NCBI GenBank assembly: GCA_964428355.1
Contig: CAYRYU010000020.1
Coordinates: forward strand, 1 to 64,000
Length of the DNA: 64,000 nucleotides
Direction of reading: 5' to 3'
Source: CAYRYU01 sp964428355
GTDB taxonomy: Bacteria; Muiribacteriota; Ozemobacteria; Ozemobacterales; Ozemobacteraceae
This document shows, piece after piece, positions 44,755-54,049 of the stretch. A program made the position numbers and the translations under genes. Positions within the stretch are counted from its first letter, which is position 1; each line of letters opens with the position of its first letter. Below the pieces are notes generated by a model that did no database searches, was not told the origin of the DNA, and saw nothing but the letters and a program-made list of their open reading frames with translations.

Positions 44755-46497
44755 ATGACTGACATCCAGCATGCCGCGAAGAAGATGCGTCTTGGAGATG
44801 CCCTGATCCAGGAAGGGTTGATCAACGAGGAACAACTCCAGCAGGCACTTGCCCTGCAGAAGAAGAGCGGCAAACGATTGGGCGCTGTGCTTGTCGAAAT
44901 GCATCTCGTCACCGAGCATGATATCGTCCAGATCCTTTCCAAGCAGCTCAAGATCCCCTTCATCGATCTTTCAAACTACCTGATCGATCCCGTGATCGCC
45001 AAGCTCGTCCCCGAGCACATCGCCAAACGGCACATGCTCATCCCGATCAACAAGGTCGGAAACAAGCTCACGGTCGCCATGGTCGATCCCCTCAACATCA
45101 TAGCCATTGATGACATCCAGCTCATGACCGGTCTGATGGTCAAACCCGTCGTCGCCACCCAGACCGACATCAACAAGGCCCTCCAGGATGCTTACGGCGC
45201 GGTCGCCCAGCAGGACAAACTGATGGACGAACTCGTCGACATCTCGAAGGATTCAGCCGAAACGGACGACTTGGAACAACTCGGGGAACTTGGTGAAAAC
45301 GACGCCCCGATCATCCGGTTGTGCAACCTGGTCATTTCCCAGGCCGTCACCAACGGATGTTCCGACATCCACGTCGAACCCTTCGAAAAGGAACTGCGCA
45401 TCAGGTACCGTCAGGACGGCGTCCTGTTCACGGCCATGTCACCCCCGAAGAAGGCCACCGCCGCCATCACCTCACGTATCAAGATCATGTCCTCCCTGAA
45501 CATCGCAGAAAAACGTCTTCCCCAGGACGGCCGCATCAAGATGAAGGTCGCGAATCGCATGATCGACCTTCGCGTCTCGATCCTGCCCGTCATATGGGGC
45601 GAAAAGATCGTCATGCGAATCCTTGACCAGACGTCACTTCGCGTCAACCTCGAAGACCTGGGCTTCGAACCGGAAACGCTCAAACGGTTCAGGACGGGTA
45701 TCGCTGCACCCTATGGAATCGTCCTTGTCACCGGCCCCACCGGGTCTGGAAAGACGACGACCCTCTATTCCGCCCTCACATCCCTCAACACGATCGACCG
45801 GAACTGCATGACCGCCGAAGACCCCGTCGAATACATGCTCCACGGGATCAACCAGGTCCAGTGCAAGCCCGAAATCGGGCTCACGTTCGCGGCCGCCCTG
45901 CGCGCCTTCCTCCGCCAGGATCCGAACATCATCATGGTCGGAGAGATCCGAGACCTCGAGACCGCGGAAATTGCCATCAAAGCTTCGATGACGGGCCACC
46001 TCGTGCTTTCCACCCTGCACACGAACGATGCTCCCTCGACCGTCGGTCGTATCATCAACATGGGAATCGAGGCATTCATGGTTACCACCTCGGTTCTTCT
46101 GGTCCAGGCGCAACGTCTCGTCCGCAAAATCTGCAAGGACTGCAAATTCGAGATCAAACCCCGCGCCGAACAGATCGCCCAGTTCGGAATCACCCCCGAA
46201 CTCCTCCGGCGACTTGAACTCCCCCACATCAACGAAAAGAACATGCTCTTCTTCAAGGGGAAGGGGTGTGAGACCTGCAACAACTCAGGGAACAAAGGTC
46301 GCGTGGGCGTTTACGAAGTCATGATCATGACCGAGCGTCTTCGCGACATCATCCTCAACGGTGGTTCAACCGACGATATCCGGAAGCAGTCCGTCGAGGA
46401 AGGGATGCTGAGCCTTCGCGAATCCGCACTCCGAAAAGCACTCCTTGGGGTGACCTCACTCGAAGAAGTGGTCCGCGTCACCATGGGTGAGCACTGA
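44755..46497 (+). CDS. pilB: Type IV pilus assembly ATPase PilB
   Basis: 580 residues. N-terminal MshEN domain with RLGDALIQEGLINEEQ and RLGAVLVEMHLVTEHD, two motifs that bind cyclic di-GMP in relatives. The ATPase has Walker A GPTGSGKTTTLYSAL near residue 330, Asp box, VGEIRDLETAE and His box GHLVLSTLHTND. A zinc-binding tetracysteine is formed by CKDC and CETC. It powers pilus extension at the inner membrane. AAAGG precedes the ATG. PilT follows after 31 bases. Confidence 0.95.
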   Translation: MTDIQHAAKKMRLGDALIQEGLINEEQLQQALALQKKSGKRLGAVLVEMHLVTEHDIVQILSKQLKIPFIDLSNYLIDPVIAKLVPEHIAKRHMLIPINKVGNKLTVAMVDPLNIIAIDDIQLMTGLMVKPVVATQTDINKALQDAYGAVAQQDKLMDELVDISKDSAETDDLEQLGELGENDAPIIRLCNLVISQAVTNGCSDIHVEPFEKELRIRYRQDGVLFTAMSPPKKATAAITSRIKIMSSLNIAEKRLPQDGRIKMKVANRMIDLRVSILPVIWGEKIVMRILDQTSLRVNLEDLGFEPETLKRFRTGIAAPYGIVLVTGPTGSGKTTTLYSALTSLNTIDRNCMTAEDPVEYMLHGINQVQCKPEIGLTFAAALRAFLRQDPNIIMVGEIRDLETAEIAIKASMTGHLVLSTLHTNDAPSTVGRIINMGIEAFMVTTSVLLVQAQRLVRKICKDCKFEIKPRAEQIAQFGITPELLRRLELPHINEKNMLFFKGKGCETCNNSGNKGRVGVYEVMIMTERLRDIILNGGSTDDIRKQSVEEGMLSLRESALRKALLGVTSLEEVVRVTMGEH

Positions 46498-46528
46498 GAG
46501 AAAAAAAGAAAATTAAGGAGTCAGGGAC

Positions 46529-47590
46529 ATGTTTGTCCTCAACGATCTATTGAATCTGGTCATCGAAAACGAAGCATCCGATCTTCACATCACCGTCGGA
46601 ACCCCACCGGTGATCCGGGTCGACGGGGAACTGATCCCCACCGACCTGGATGTCCTGACACCCATGGATACCCGGTCCCTGATCTACAATATGCTCACCG
46701 CCGAACAGCAGAAGGAGTTCGAGGATCACCTTGAACTCGATCTCTCCTATTCGGTCCATGGATTCGGCCGTTTCCGGGTCAACGTCTACAAACAGCGCGG
46801 ATGCATCGCCGCCGCATTCCGGGTCATCCCGACCAAGATTCCCTCCCTCGAGGAGCTGCACCTTCCGACCAAACTCAGGGATTTCACGAAATGGAACAAG
46901 GGGCTGGTCCTGTTCACCGGGCCCACCGGTTCCGGGAAATCCACCTCACTAGCTGCCCTGATCAACATCATCAATGAAGAACAGCGCTGTCACATCATCA
47001 CCGTCGAGGACCCCATCGAATACCTCCATTATCACAAGCGCTCCGTGGTCAACCAGCGCGAGCTCCACATCGATACGCACTCCTTCGGGGAAGCGCTCAA
47101 ACATCTCCTTCGCGAAGACCCCGACGTCATCCTCGTGGGCGAAATGCGCGATCTTGAAACCGTAAGCACCGCCCTGACCCTGGCGGAAACCGGCCACCTT
47201 GTCTTCGGCACCCTTCACACCACCGACGCAGCCCAGACCATCAACCGCGTCATCGACATCTTCCCTCCCCACCAGCAACCCCAGATCAGATCCCAGTTGT
47301 CGTTCGTTCTTCGAGCAGTCGTCGCCCAGCAGCTGCTCCCTGTGGCCAGCGGAAAAGGACGCGTGGTAACCACCGAGATCCTGACCGGAAACCCCGCCGT
47401 CGCGAACTGCATCCGGGAACAGAAGATATCCGGGTTGTATACCATTATGCAGACCAGCCAGGGGGAGGGGATGATGACCTTCGAACAATCCCTCCGCGAC
47501 CTCTACCTCCGGGGCGATATCACGATCGAGGAAGCCATCGCCCACACCCTGCACCCGAAGGAACTCGAGCGAATGTTGAAAACCGCCTGA
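46529..47590 (+). CDS. pilT: Type IV pilus retraction ATPase PilT
   Basis: 353 residues, normal for PilT. SDLHITVGTPPVIRVDGEL is the typical N-terminus, followed by Walker A GPTGSGKSTSLAALI, TVEDPIEYLH, VGEMRDLETVSTAL and the His box GHLVFGTLHTTDAAQTINR. The AIR-like QLSFVLRAVVAQQLLP follows. It pulls pili back by depolymerising them, giving twitching or DNA uptake. AAGGAG lies upstream of the ATG. No PilC or PilMNOPQ genes are in the window. Confidence 0.95.
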   Translation: MFVLNDLLNLVIENEASDLHITVGTPPVIRVDGELIPTDLDVLTPMDTRSLIYNMLTAEQQKEFEDHLELDLSYSVHGFGRFRVNVYKQRGCIAAAFRVIPTKIPSLEELHLPTKLRDFTKWNKGLVLFTGPTGSGKSTSLAALINIINEEQRCHIITVEDPIEYLHYHKRSVVNQRELHIDTHSFGEALKHLLREDPDVILVGEMRDLETVSTALTLAETGHLVFGTLHTTDAAQTINRVIDIFPPHQQPQIRSQLSFVLRAVVAQQLLPVASGKGRVVTTEILTGNPAVANCIREQKISGLYTIMQTSQGEGMMTFEQSLRDLYLRGDITIEEAIAHTLHPKELERMLKTA

Positions 47591-47628
47591 TCTGATCAGG
47601 GGTCCATTGGAACGGGGTGTACCGTTCC

Positions 47629-47657
47629 TTGACAACCCCCAGGTTTTTGATTAGGAT
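47629..47657 (+). promoter_or_regulatory. Promoter of the pilin gene
   Basis: TTGACA at 47629-47634 and TAGGAT at 47652-47657, separated by 17 bases. The start of transcription should be near 47664, giving a leader of about 28 bases. With the terminator after the gene it forms a separate, probably strongly expressed, unit. Confidence 0.75.
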
Positions 47658-47691
47658 TAGGTTGAGCGTGGAAAGAAAGGAGGTGAAAACT

Positions 47692-48066
47692 ATGTCAAAG
47701 CGCCGTGGGTTTACCCTGATTGAACTGATGATCGTTATTGCCATTATTGGTATCCTGGCAGCCATCGCCATCCCCAACTTCCGGAAAGCCCGTGAGCAAG
47801 CTCGTGAGAAGGCGTGCTACGCGAATATGCGCGTCATTCTCGGAGCGGTCGAGATGTACAACATGGATCACTCCACGATGTTGTCCGGTCTGGCCGACCC
47901 GGGTTCCCTCGACTTCCTCGTCACCAGCCAGTATCTCAAGACCTCGATTCAGCGCCCTGAGACCAACTGCGGATACTCCAACGACGGAGACCTTACCGGA
48001 GTCGGAGTCGTTTCCTGCAACGTTCACGGACCCGTCGAGCTCAAAGGATCTTCAGGCGGTTCATAA
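47692..48066 (+). CDS. Type IV major pilin / pseudopilin
   Basis: 124 residues. The class III signal KRRG|FTLIELMIVIAIIGI has the Gly cut site and Glu5 that is needed for assembly. The N-terminal helix is followed by a short globular part ending with two Cys (NCGYSNDG and VVSCNVHGP), as in GspG/ComGC-like and small major pilins. A very strong AAAGGAGGTG ribosome binding site, its own promoter and its own terminator suggest high expression, which favours a major pilin. It would need a working prepilin peptidase, while the one in this window seems inactive. Confidence 0.93.
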   Translation: MSKRRGFTLIELMIVIAIIGILAAIAIPNFRKAREQAREKACYANMRVILGAVEMYNMDHSTMLSGLADPGSLDFLVTSQYLKTSIQRPETNCGYSNDGDLTGVGVVSCNVHGPVELKGSSGGS

Positions 48067-48077
48067 TCATTACCAGG

Positions 48078-48110
48078 AAAAAGGACGGAGAAATCCGTCC
48101 TTTTTTTTTT
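48078..48110 (+). terminator. Rho-independent terminator of the pilin gene
   Basis: A stem of about 12 bases (GGACGGA and TCCGTCC flanked by A and T runs) with a GAAA loop, then ten T in a row in total. It begins 12 bases after the pilin stop. Confidence 0.95.
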
Positions 48111-48191
48111 CACGGTTTGCCCGGGGTGTTTCCCATTCCGTTTGCTCCAATCCTTTGATAGAATGGAAAAAACGATTCTTGGAGGCGAAAA

Positions 48192-49226
48192 ATGAAGCAG
48201 TTCCGGGGAATTTTCCTCATCAGCCTTTTTTGGGCGGTTTCGATTGCCTGGGCGAATGTTCCCTACCAACTGGAAGGTCTCCTTTCCGTCCAGAAGGAGG
48301 CGGTGACGCTCAATACCGAGGATGGCCGGATCTTCCAGCTGGATATGGATTCCCGAAAGGCCAGGGAACTCGATGGGGAGATGGTTTCCCTGACGGGAGT
48401 CGCCCGGCAGTGTGATGAACTCGAAATCCTCAAGGTCAAAACCATCGCCCGGATAGATGCCGCTGCCGAGAAGATCGTTCTTCCCCCCTTCAAATCCTAC
48501 CAGAGGCCCACCCGGATGCTTTCCAACACCGGGGAAGTTATCGTAATGAGCGATGTCCGCTGGGGTTTCAAGGGAAAAGCCGCCGACGGGGAAAGCTCGT
48601 TCAACTGGGAAACCGTTACCATCAGGCCGTCCATGGTGGAGGCCGCATATTTCATCAAGAAGCCGTTCCCACCCGAAAAACTGGCCGGACATTCCCTGTT
48701 GCTGTTCACCTTCAAGAACGGAGGACTTGTGGACAGTCGCGGAGGAAGCGCACGAGGCCTGGTTCTGACCATCGAGGCCTACCAACGGCTGGGGCAGAAG
48801 TATTCCATAAAGAAGGGTCTCAAGACGACTTTCAACATCGTCTGGATGCTGACCTCATGGGAGGATTACTCATCCTTCACCTGCGACATCAACAAGGACC
48901 GGCTGATCATCTACCCTCTCAGGTTCGATCATTCCCGACTCGTTTCCCTCGTCAAGGAATCCATTCGGGAAGCCGCCGTCAACCGCTCAGGCGAGTATTA
49001 CCACACGGTGACCAACAACTGCACCAACAACCTTGTCGTCCTTTTCAACCGGGTCCTGGACAAGAAAATCCGGATGTGGTGGATTTCCGGGGTGCTCTAC
49101 AACCTTCGGGCCACCATGCCGGCCTGGGTCCCCAATTTCCTCATCAAGAAGGGGATCCTGGAAAAACCGCTTCCCGAAATGAACGAAAAGAACTACTTCG
49201 CCGGGGTAGAAAAACTGGGAAAGTGA
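48192..49226 (+). CDS. DUF4105 (Lnb N-terminal-like) exported protein
   Basis: 344 residues. Signal peptide FLISLFWAVSIAWA. The middle has WGFKGKAADGES and RPSMVEAAYFIKKPFPP. Near the C-terminus YYHTVTNNCTNNLVVLFNRV has the NCT motif, with the conserved Cys, of DUF4105 proteins, which are thought to be cysteine hydrolases of the envelope. Residues 25-95 form an additional small beta-rich domain. GGAGG precedes the ATG. It is followed by a multi-pass membrane protein and may share its transcript. Substrate unknown. Confidence 0.7.
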   Translation: MKQFRGIFLISLFWAVSIAWANVPYQLEGLLSVQKEAVTLNTEDGRIFQLDMDSRKARELDGEMVSLTGVARQCDELEILKVKTIARIDAAAEKIVLPPFKSYQRPTRMLSNTGEVIVMSDVRWGFKGKAADGESSFNWETVTIRPSMVEAAYFIKKPFPPEKLAGHSLLLFTFKNGGLVDSRGGSARGLVLTIEAYQRLGQKYSIKKGLKTTFNIVWMLTSWEDYSSFTCDINKDRLIIYPLRFDHSRLVSLVKESIREAAVNRSGEYYHTVTNNCTNNLVVLFNRVLDKKIRMWWISGVLYNLRATMPAWVPNFLIKKGILEKPLPEMNEKNYFAGVEKLGK

Positions 49227-49254
49227 AGTTTCCGGGTTCCCGGAGCAGAGAAAT

Positions 49255-50763
49255 TTGCCGGACCAGAATTCCTCGGATAGCAGGTTGAGGCTTCTAGGGG
49301 CTCTCTTCATCGCCGCAACCGCGGTTTTCATTCCCGTGATCATCCTCGGGCAGGGTTTCCTGCCTACGGATGACGCCCTGTTCTACGCAGCCAAGGCAGT
49401 TTCCGGGAAAAACTGGGACGAAATCCTCCTTCTTGGCCCCGGGTTCAACGTCGAGTATCTCAGATTCGGCTGGACGAAGATTCTCGGACTGGTACACTCT
49501 CTCTCAGGAATGGATCAGGATGCCCTGGTAGGATTTGCGATAATCGTGCAGTTTTTCCTGTTCGCGGTCCTTCCATGCCTGCTGCTCTCGCACCCGGAAG
49601 CCTGGATAGGGACGCTCTTTGTGCTCTCGATCTGCATTCCAGCCGAGATGACCCGGTTTTTGATCGGCCGTCCCATGACCTTTTCCATCTCCGCCTTCGT
49701 TCTGATCCTGCTTCTGATTGGAAAAAACGGAAACCGTCCCGCCGGCCCGACCTGGGTCCTTTGCGGAGGGTTGATTGCCCTCGGGACCTATATCCACGCT
49801 CCCTGGTACTTTCTGCTTTTCCTCCCGGGTTTTTTCCTGGCTCGGGCATGGGAAAAGGCCGGTCGCCTTTTCCTGGCGGTTCCGGCAGGGATAGGCCTCG
49901 GAGCTCTCCTGACGGGTCATCCGGTCGATTTCCTGGAAGCCTTCTACCGGATCTACTCCCGGGTGGCGGGCGCAGTCTGGAATCCGAATTTCCTGGTGAC
50001 CGAGCTGCGTCCCATACCCCTGAATTTCCAGGTCTTCGTTCTGGTTTCCCTTGTGCTTCTCCTTCTGAAGGAACGGCAGGTGGCCCTGGGAAGGGCGATC
50101 GACAACCCCATCTTCCTTTCCTTCATATTTGGAGCCTTCGCGGGCCTTCGGACCGGACGGATCTGGCTGGACATCGGCGTTCCAGCGCTTGCCGCCTGGC
50201 TGGCCTGGCAGGGCGAGGAACTTCTCGAGTCAATTCCCGGATACACAGGTGGCCGGAAACTGCTCGTGACCCTGATTGTTTCGGGAGCCCTTTTCCTGTC
50301 CCTTACCCCGGACTTCTCGGAACGATGGACCGCGCGAAGCAGGGATGTCTTCCTGAGCACGGAGAACCCTCTCCAACAGGGTTGGTTGCCGGAACCTGGG
50401 GGGATCCTCTACAGTCCGAACATGGAGATCTTCTACGACTCCTTCTTTTCGAACCCCAAGGCCGACTGGAAATACATCCTCGGTTTCGACGGCTCGCTCA
50501 TGCCCCCTGAGGATTACGAAATCCGGAAGGAGATGCTCTGGAACCGGGAGCGACCGGAGTATGCGAAAACGTTCCTTCCCTGGATCCGCAAAATGACGAA
50601 AGCGGACCGGTTCGCCGTCAAAGGAATGGTACTCGAAGGCCATTTCATGGAGCTGGATTGGAGATACATGGGAGGAAACGTTTCGGTCGGGCGGAAGCCG
50701 GTTCCGAACGATCGGGCAGTTACTCCCCTCTCGCCCCACGAACCTCCAACCCCGGACAAGTGA
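49255..50763 (+). CDS. Multi-pass membrane protein, GT-C-like
   Basis: 502 residues. The start is TTG at 49255 with GGAG upstream. Some ten hydrophobic segments lie between residues 10 and 350. The first external loop has LPTDDALFYAAKAV, where the Asp pair sits where GT-C glycosyltransferases keep catalytic acids. The C-terminal 150 residues are soluble with ILYSPNMEIFYD. It may be a membrane-bound sugar transferase using a lipid-linked donor. Family not certain. The other GT-C-like genes at 52389 and 58997 support a surface glycan function in this region. Confidence 0.55.
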   Translation: MPDQNSSDSRLRLLGALFIAATAVFIPVIILGQGFLPTDDALFYAAKAVSGKNWDEILLLGPGFNVEYLRFGWTKILGLVHSLSGMDQDALVGFAIIVQFFLFAVLPCLLLSHPEAWIGTLFVLSICIPAEMTRFLIGRPMTFSISAFVLILLLIGKNGNRPAGPTWVLCGGLIALGTYIHAPWYFLLFLPGFFLARAWEKAGRLFLAVPAGIGLGALLTGHPVDFLEAFYRIYSRVAGAVWNPNFLVTELRPIPLNFQVFVLVSLVLLLLKERQVALGRAIDNPIFLSFIFGAFAGLRTGRIWLDIGVPALAAWLAWQGEELLESIPGYTGGRKLLVTLIVSGALFLSLTPDFSERWTARSRDVFLSTENPLQQGWLPEPGGILYSPNMEIFYDSFFSNPKADWKYILGFDGSLMPPEDYEIRKEMLWNRERPEYAKTFLPWIRKMTKADRFAVKGMVLEGHFMELDWRYMGGNVSVGRKPVPNDRAVTPLSPHEPPTPDK

Positions 50764-50797
50764 AGCTATTCGAGGCAGGGATGTCGCCTCGACCGAA

Positions 50798-50834
50798 TGA
50801 CTGCCGCAGTCAGCTTTGATGACTGCCTCAGTCA
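50798..50834. repeat. Two 15-bp inverted repeats 22 bp apart
   Basis: TGACTGCCGCAGTCA (50798) and TGACTGCCTCAGTCA (50820): the same TGACTG-NNN-CAGTCA palindrome twice, centres about two helical turns apart. A further stem CGAGGC/GCCTCG is at 50771-50791. They lie between convergent genes, so they may be tandem hairpins for ending transcription or a protein-binding pair. Confidence 0.6.
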
Positions 50835-50863
50835 TGTTTCCGGGGACTCGATGGTCGCCGGTT

Positions 50864-52306
50864 TCAGGCGAACTTCAGCCGGCGGGCCGCGAAGACCAAC
50901 ATTTTCAGTAGAAGCCATCCATGCCGCCATCGATCGATGTTGGTTTCGCCATAGCTTCTTTCGCCATAACGAACCGGGAGATCGAGGATCTTGAGGTTGA
51001 GCCTGGCAGCACCGAAGATCAGGTCGAAATCCCCGAAGGGGTCGAACTCCCCGAAGTATCCACGATTGGCTGCTATCCTGCGATAATCGCGGTTCCAAAG
51101 TACCTTCGTTCCGCAGAGTGTGTCCTTGATCGATTGGCCGAGAAGCCAGGAGAAGCCAAGGCCGAAAAACTTGTTTCCGACCAGGTTGATGAACCTCATG
51201 GATTCCTTTTCCAACGGATAAACCAGTCGGACTCCGTTGATGAAATCTCCCTTGCGGCAAACCAGTGCATCGAAGAACTTGGGTAGATCCTCCGGGGCCA
51301 CGGTCAGATCGGCATCGAGGATCATCAGGATATCCCCCCGTGCCTTGGAAAAGCCCAACCGTACCGCATCCCCCTTTCCCTTTCCGCTTTGGAAATGCAG
51401 GGAGGCGGGCAGGCGTCGGAAGCGCGGGATCTCCCTTTCAAGAACGCGCCGGGTATCATCGGTTGAATTGCCCTCGACGAAGATCAGTTCCGTCCAGGCG
51501 CCCATTTCGGGGACTCGTTCCAGTATCGCGGTGATGTTCCCCGACTCGTTCCGGGCGGGAACCACCACCGAGACGGAAAAATCCCTCCTCGAAGATATGG
51601 GCTGGGGTCCCGGTCGGGCGAGGACGAAATTGCACAAAGCCAGCTCTGAAAACGGAAAGGTCCGGGCGATGACGCGGTTGATGAACTCCCCCATCCGACC
51701 AAGGTCCGAAGGAACGAGGAGTTCGGTCCATCTCCCGAGGAATTCCCAACCCGAAAGGGCGAAAAGGTGTTTCATGTCCTCGACGGTAAGCCAGTTCTGC
51801 TGCAGGTTCCTGTTCGCGAGGCCCACCCTCTGTGCGAATTTCATGGGCAGCTCCCACAGTCGGCTGTACCAGTTCATCACCAGACGGGAGGTGCCGTGAC
51901 AGAAGCCGCGAAGGCGCGCCAGCACTGACTGGATATCCCACAGATCGTTGATGAGATCGGACATGATGATATAATCGAAGGGGTCGCTTTCGGGCAGAGC
52001 CAGTTCATGGGCGTCCGAACAGAGGAAGGAAATCCCTGGAGTTCCACCGAATTTCGCCCGGGCTGCGGAAATCATGGCTTCGGAAAAATCGACTCCCACC
52101 CCGCAGCCTGGTCGCACACCGGCGAGAAGGTCCCCTCGTCCGCAGCCGATCTCCAATACCCTTTCTCCGGGCGGGATCCTGAAGGAGTAGACTGACCGGA
52201 CCCATTTCCTGTAGAACGATGAGAATGAACTGCCCGGTTTTTCCGAGGAGCCCAGGGTGTCCCAATGTTTCCGGCGTTCCCGCGTGTATTCGTGGAAGTC
52301 CATCAT
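50864..52306 (-). CDS. Fused SAM methyltransferase and GT2 glycosyltransferase
   Basis: 480 residues from the ATG at 52306, which has AGGA eight bases upstream. Residues 1-230 form a class I methyltransferase with VLEIGCGRGDLLAGV (SAM loop) and GVDFSEAMISAAR. From about 240 comes a GT-A glycosyltransferase with SVSVVVPARNESGNI and ILDADLTVAPEDL (DxD metal site), then TLCGTKVLWNRDYR and YGERSYGETNIDRWRHG, like dolichol-phosphate-mannose-type enzymes. No membrane segments are evident, so it is cytoplasmic or peripheral. Such fusions exist in other bacteria. Together with the GT-C gene upstream it probably makes or modifies a surface sugar. Sugar and acceptor unknown. Confidence 0.85.
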   Translation of the reverse strand: MMDFHEYTRERRKHWDTLGSSEKPGSSFSSFYRKWVRSVYSFRIPPGERVLEIGCGRGDLLAGVRPGCGVGVDFSEAMISAARAKFGGTPGISFLCSDAHELALPESDPFDYIIMSDLINDLWDIQSVLARLRGFCHGTSRLVMNWYSRLWELPMKFAQRVGLANRNLQQNWLTVEDMKHLFALSGWEFLGRWTELLVPSDLGRMGEFINRVIARTFPFSELALCNFVLARPGPQPISSRRDFSVSVVVPARNESGNITAILERVPEMGAWTELIFVEGNSTDDTRRVLEREIPRFRRLPASLHFQSGKGKGDAVRLGFSKARGDILMILDADLTVAPEDLPKFFDALVCRKGDFINGVRLVYPLEKESMRFINLVGNKFFGLGFSWLLGQSIKDTLCGTKVLWNRDYRRIAANRGYFGEFDPFGDFDLIFGAARLNLKILDLPVRYGERSYGETNIDRWRHGWLLLKMLVFAARRLKFA

Positions 52307-52388
52307 TACGGAAATCCTACCATGGGTCAATTCGCCCGACAATCTCCAGAAGGATCCTGGACCCAGGCACCAATCCAGGTTTCTGTGA

Positions 52389-53963
52389 TCAGGGACTTCG
52401 GCGCTGGAGCACCCAGATCACGCTCTGAAAGGATGAACCCGTTACAGTGTATTCGTCGGGAGGCACCTTGATCTCGCATCGGGGGATGAAACCGCTTCGG
52501 ATTTCCTCCCAGAAAGGGGTTCGGCGGAAAGCCTCGGGGAAGATGACCAACCAATCGGCCTTACGGATCTGGGAATCGATGGTGGTCTTTCCGAAGGCAA
52601 GGTCGGCATGGTTCAGCCCTCCAAGATCGATCGTCCGGCGGTCTCCGAAATACCGTATCGCCCCCGCGTCGTTCACCGCCACGATGGCTGCCTCGGGTGT
52701 GTTTTCCCTAACCCAGTTTCCGGCTCCAACGTTCAGGAGTGCGATGCACCTGGAATCCGATGCGCAACGCAACCTCCTCTCCGAAAACGACCGGGCGAAA
52801 GTGGGGATGCCGACCAGTACACCCGGCACGAGGATGATCGCCAGGAAACGGCCCGGTCTTCCCGCCCCCTGCTTTTCGCCTCCCCCGAAAAGGGCAAGAA
52901 GGGTTGAGGCAAGCACTCCCGCGAAGGGAACGGTCAGGACGAGGGCCGCGGGGTCGATCCAGCGTGTCCAGTAGTAGCCTTCCAGGACAATCCTGCGGGT
53001 TCCGACTACGGCGAGGAGAAAAGCCAGGGGGGCTCCCAGGAGGAGCCCGAAGATGGCCGGGGTTTCTGCGGGCTTTAGATTCCGCCTCCCGAACGGGAAA
53101 AGAAGGAGGAACGCGGGGAAGATTGCAAGGGATGCAAAACCCTGGTCCGTGAGGCATTTCCAGGCCAGGATGACGCGCTCCAGGTCGAGCCGGAAAGGCG
53201 AAGCCTTCACGTAATACGTGTTCGGAAAGGGATGCCCCGTGACCGAGAGACAGAAACTGATCCAGATTATCGTGGGACCAAGCAGGAGGAGGACCCCGAA
53301 AAGAGCTTTGAGCCAGCTTTTCTCCCCTGGCGGTTCCTCCACTGCTTCGTCGGCTTTGATGGGCAGATTATTCCACAACTCCCAAAGAGGCTTCCAGGCA
53401 AAGGGGAAGAGCATGATCGCTTCTGGCCGGGTTACGGGGCACAGTCCAAAAAGGGAAAGGGCGATCAAGGGGTTCCCCTCCATGACGGCAACCATTCCCC
53501 AGACCCAGAGAGCCACGAGAAGGAGGGGCTCCATTCCCGACAGGACCGCGAACAGGAACCGGGGTTCGCATGCGATGATCGCTGCGCCCAGGGCTCCCAG
53601 GTCGGCCGATCCCGAGAGAACCTTCAAAAGACGCGCCACTCCAAGCAGAATCGCACAACCCAGTGCGATCCCGAAAAGCTTGACCAGGACGACGACCAGA
53701 TCGGTTCCGGCTCCCTCGAACCAATAGGCCGGCGCGGTAAGGATTGCCCAGAGGGGGCTGGTGCTGCCGGCTTCCTGCAACCCTTCGTTGAAGGCAAACC
53801 CGTGGCCCCATGCGAGAGAACGGGCATAAACCGCATGGATCCAGGCATCGTCCAGGGGAAAGTCGAACCACACCTGGGAATCGAGGAGAAAGGATGCGAG
53901 TCCCAGGACATACACGATTCCTGGAAGCCAGCGCAAGAATCTCCCGCTCACCTCGTCCCTCAT
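52389..53963 (-). CDS. GT-C family membrane glycosyltransferase-like protein
   Basis: 524 residues with about ten to twelve membrane segments. The first periplasmic loop FPLDDAWIHAVYARSLAWGH, followed by GSTSPLW, matches GT-C enzymes that move sugars from polyprenyl phosphate (arabinosyl/mannosyl type). The C-terminal soluble part has AIVAVNDAGAIRYFGDRRTI and DLGGLNH, common in this group. The start lies in a heptamer repeat: ATG codons at 53977, 53970 and 53963 are in three different frames, and only 53963 leads into this protein. A GTG four codons later is an alternative. The methyltransferase/GT2 gene follows after 82 bases. Confidence 0.75.
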   Translation of the reverse strand: MRDEVSGRFLRWLPGIVYVLGLASFLLDSQVWFDFPLDDAWIHAVYARSLAWGHGFAFNEGLQEAGSTSPLWAILTAPAYWFEGAGTDLVVVLVKLFGIALGCAILLGVARLLKVLSGSADLGALGAAIIACEPRFLFAVLSGMEPLLLVALWVWGMVAVMEGNPLIALSLFGLCPVTRPEAIMLFPFAWKPLWELWNNLPIKADEAVEEPPGEKSWLKALFGVLLLLGPTIIWISFCLSVTGHPFPNTYYVKASPFRLDLERVILAWKCLTDQGFASLAIFPAFLLLFPFGRRNLKPAETPAIFGLLLGAPLAFLLAVVGTRRIVLEGYYWTRWIDPAALVLTVPFAGVLASTLLALFGGGEKQGAGRPGRFLAIILVPGVLVGIPTFARSFSERRLRCASDSRCIALLNVGAGNWVRENTPEAAIVAVNDAGAIRYFGDRRTIDLGGLNHADLAFGKTTIDSQIRKADWLVIFPEAFRRTPFWEEIRSGFIPRCEIKVPPDEYTVTGSSFQSVIWVLQRRSP

Positions 53964-53977
53964 CCCTCATCCCTCAT
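53957..53977 (-). repeat. Three heptamer repeats carrying the start codon
   Basis: CCCTCAT three times in a row (ATGAGGG on the coding strand). Each copy supplies an ATG and a GAGGG ribosome binding site for the next one. Because seven is not a multiple of three, the three ATG codons fall in different frames, and changes of copy number would alter which start is used or its spacing. Confidence 0.75.
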
Positions 53978-54049
53978 CCAATCCCGGAAACATCTCGAAC
54001 GAAAAGGTGTCGGCTTTCTCTTCCACTTTTCCCAATTCCGAAGCCGAAA

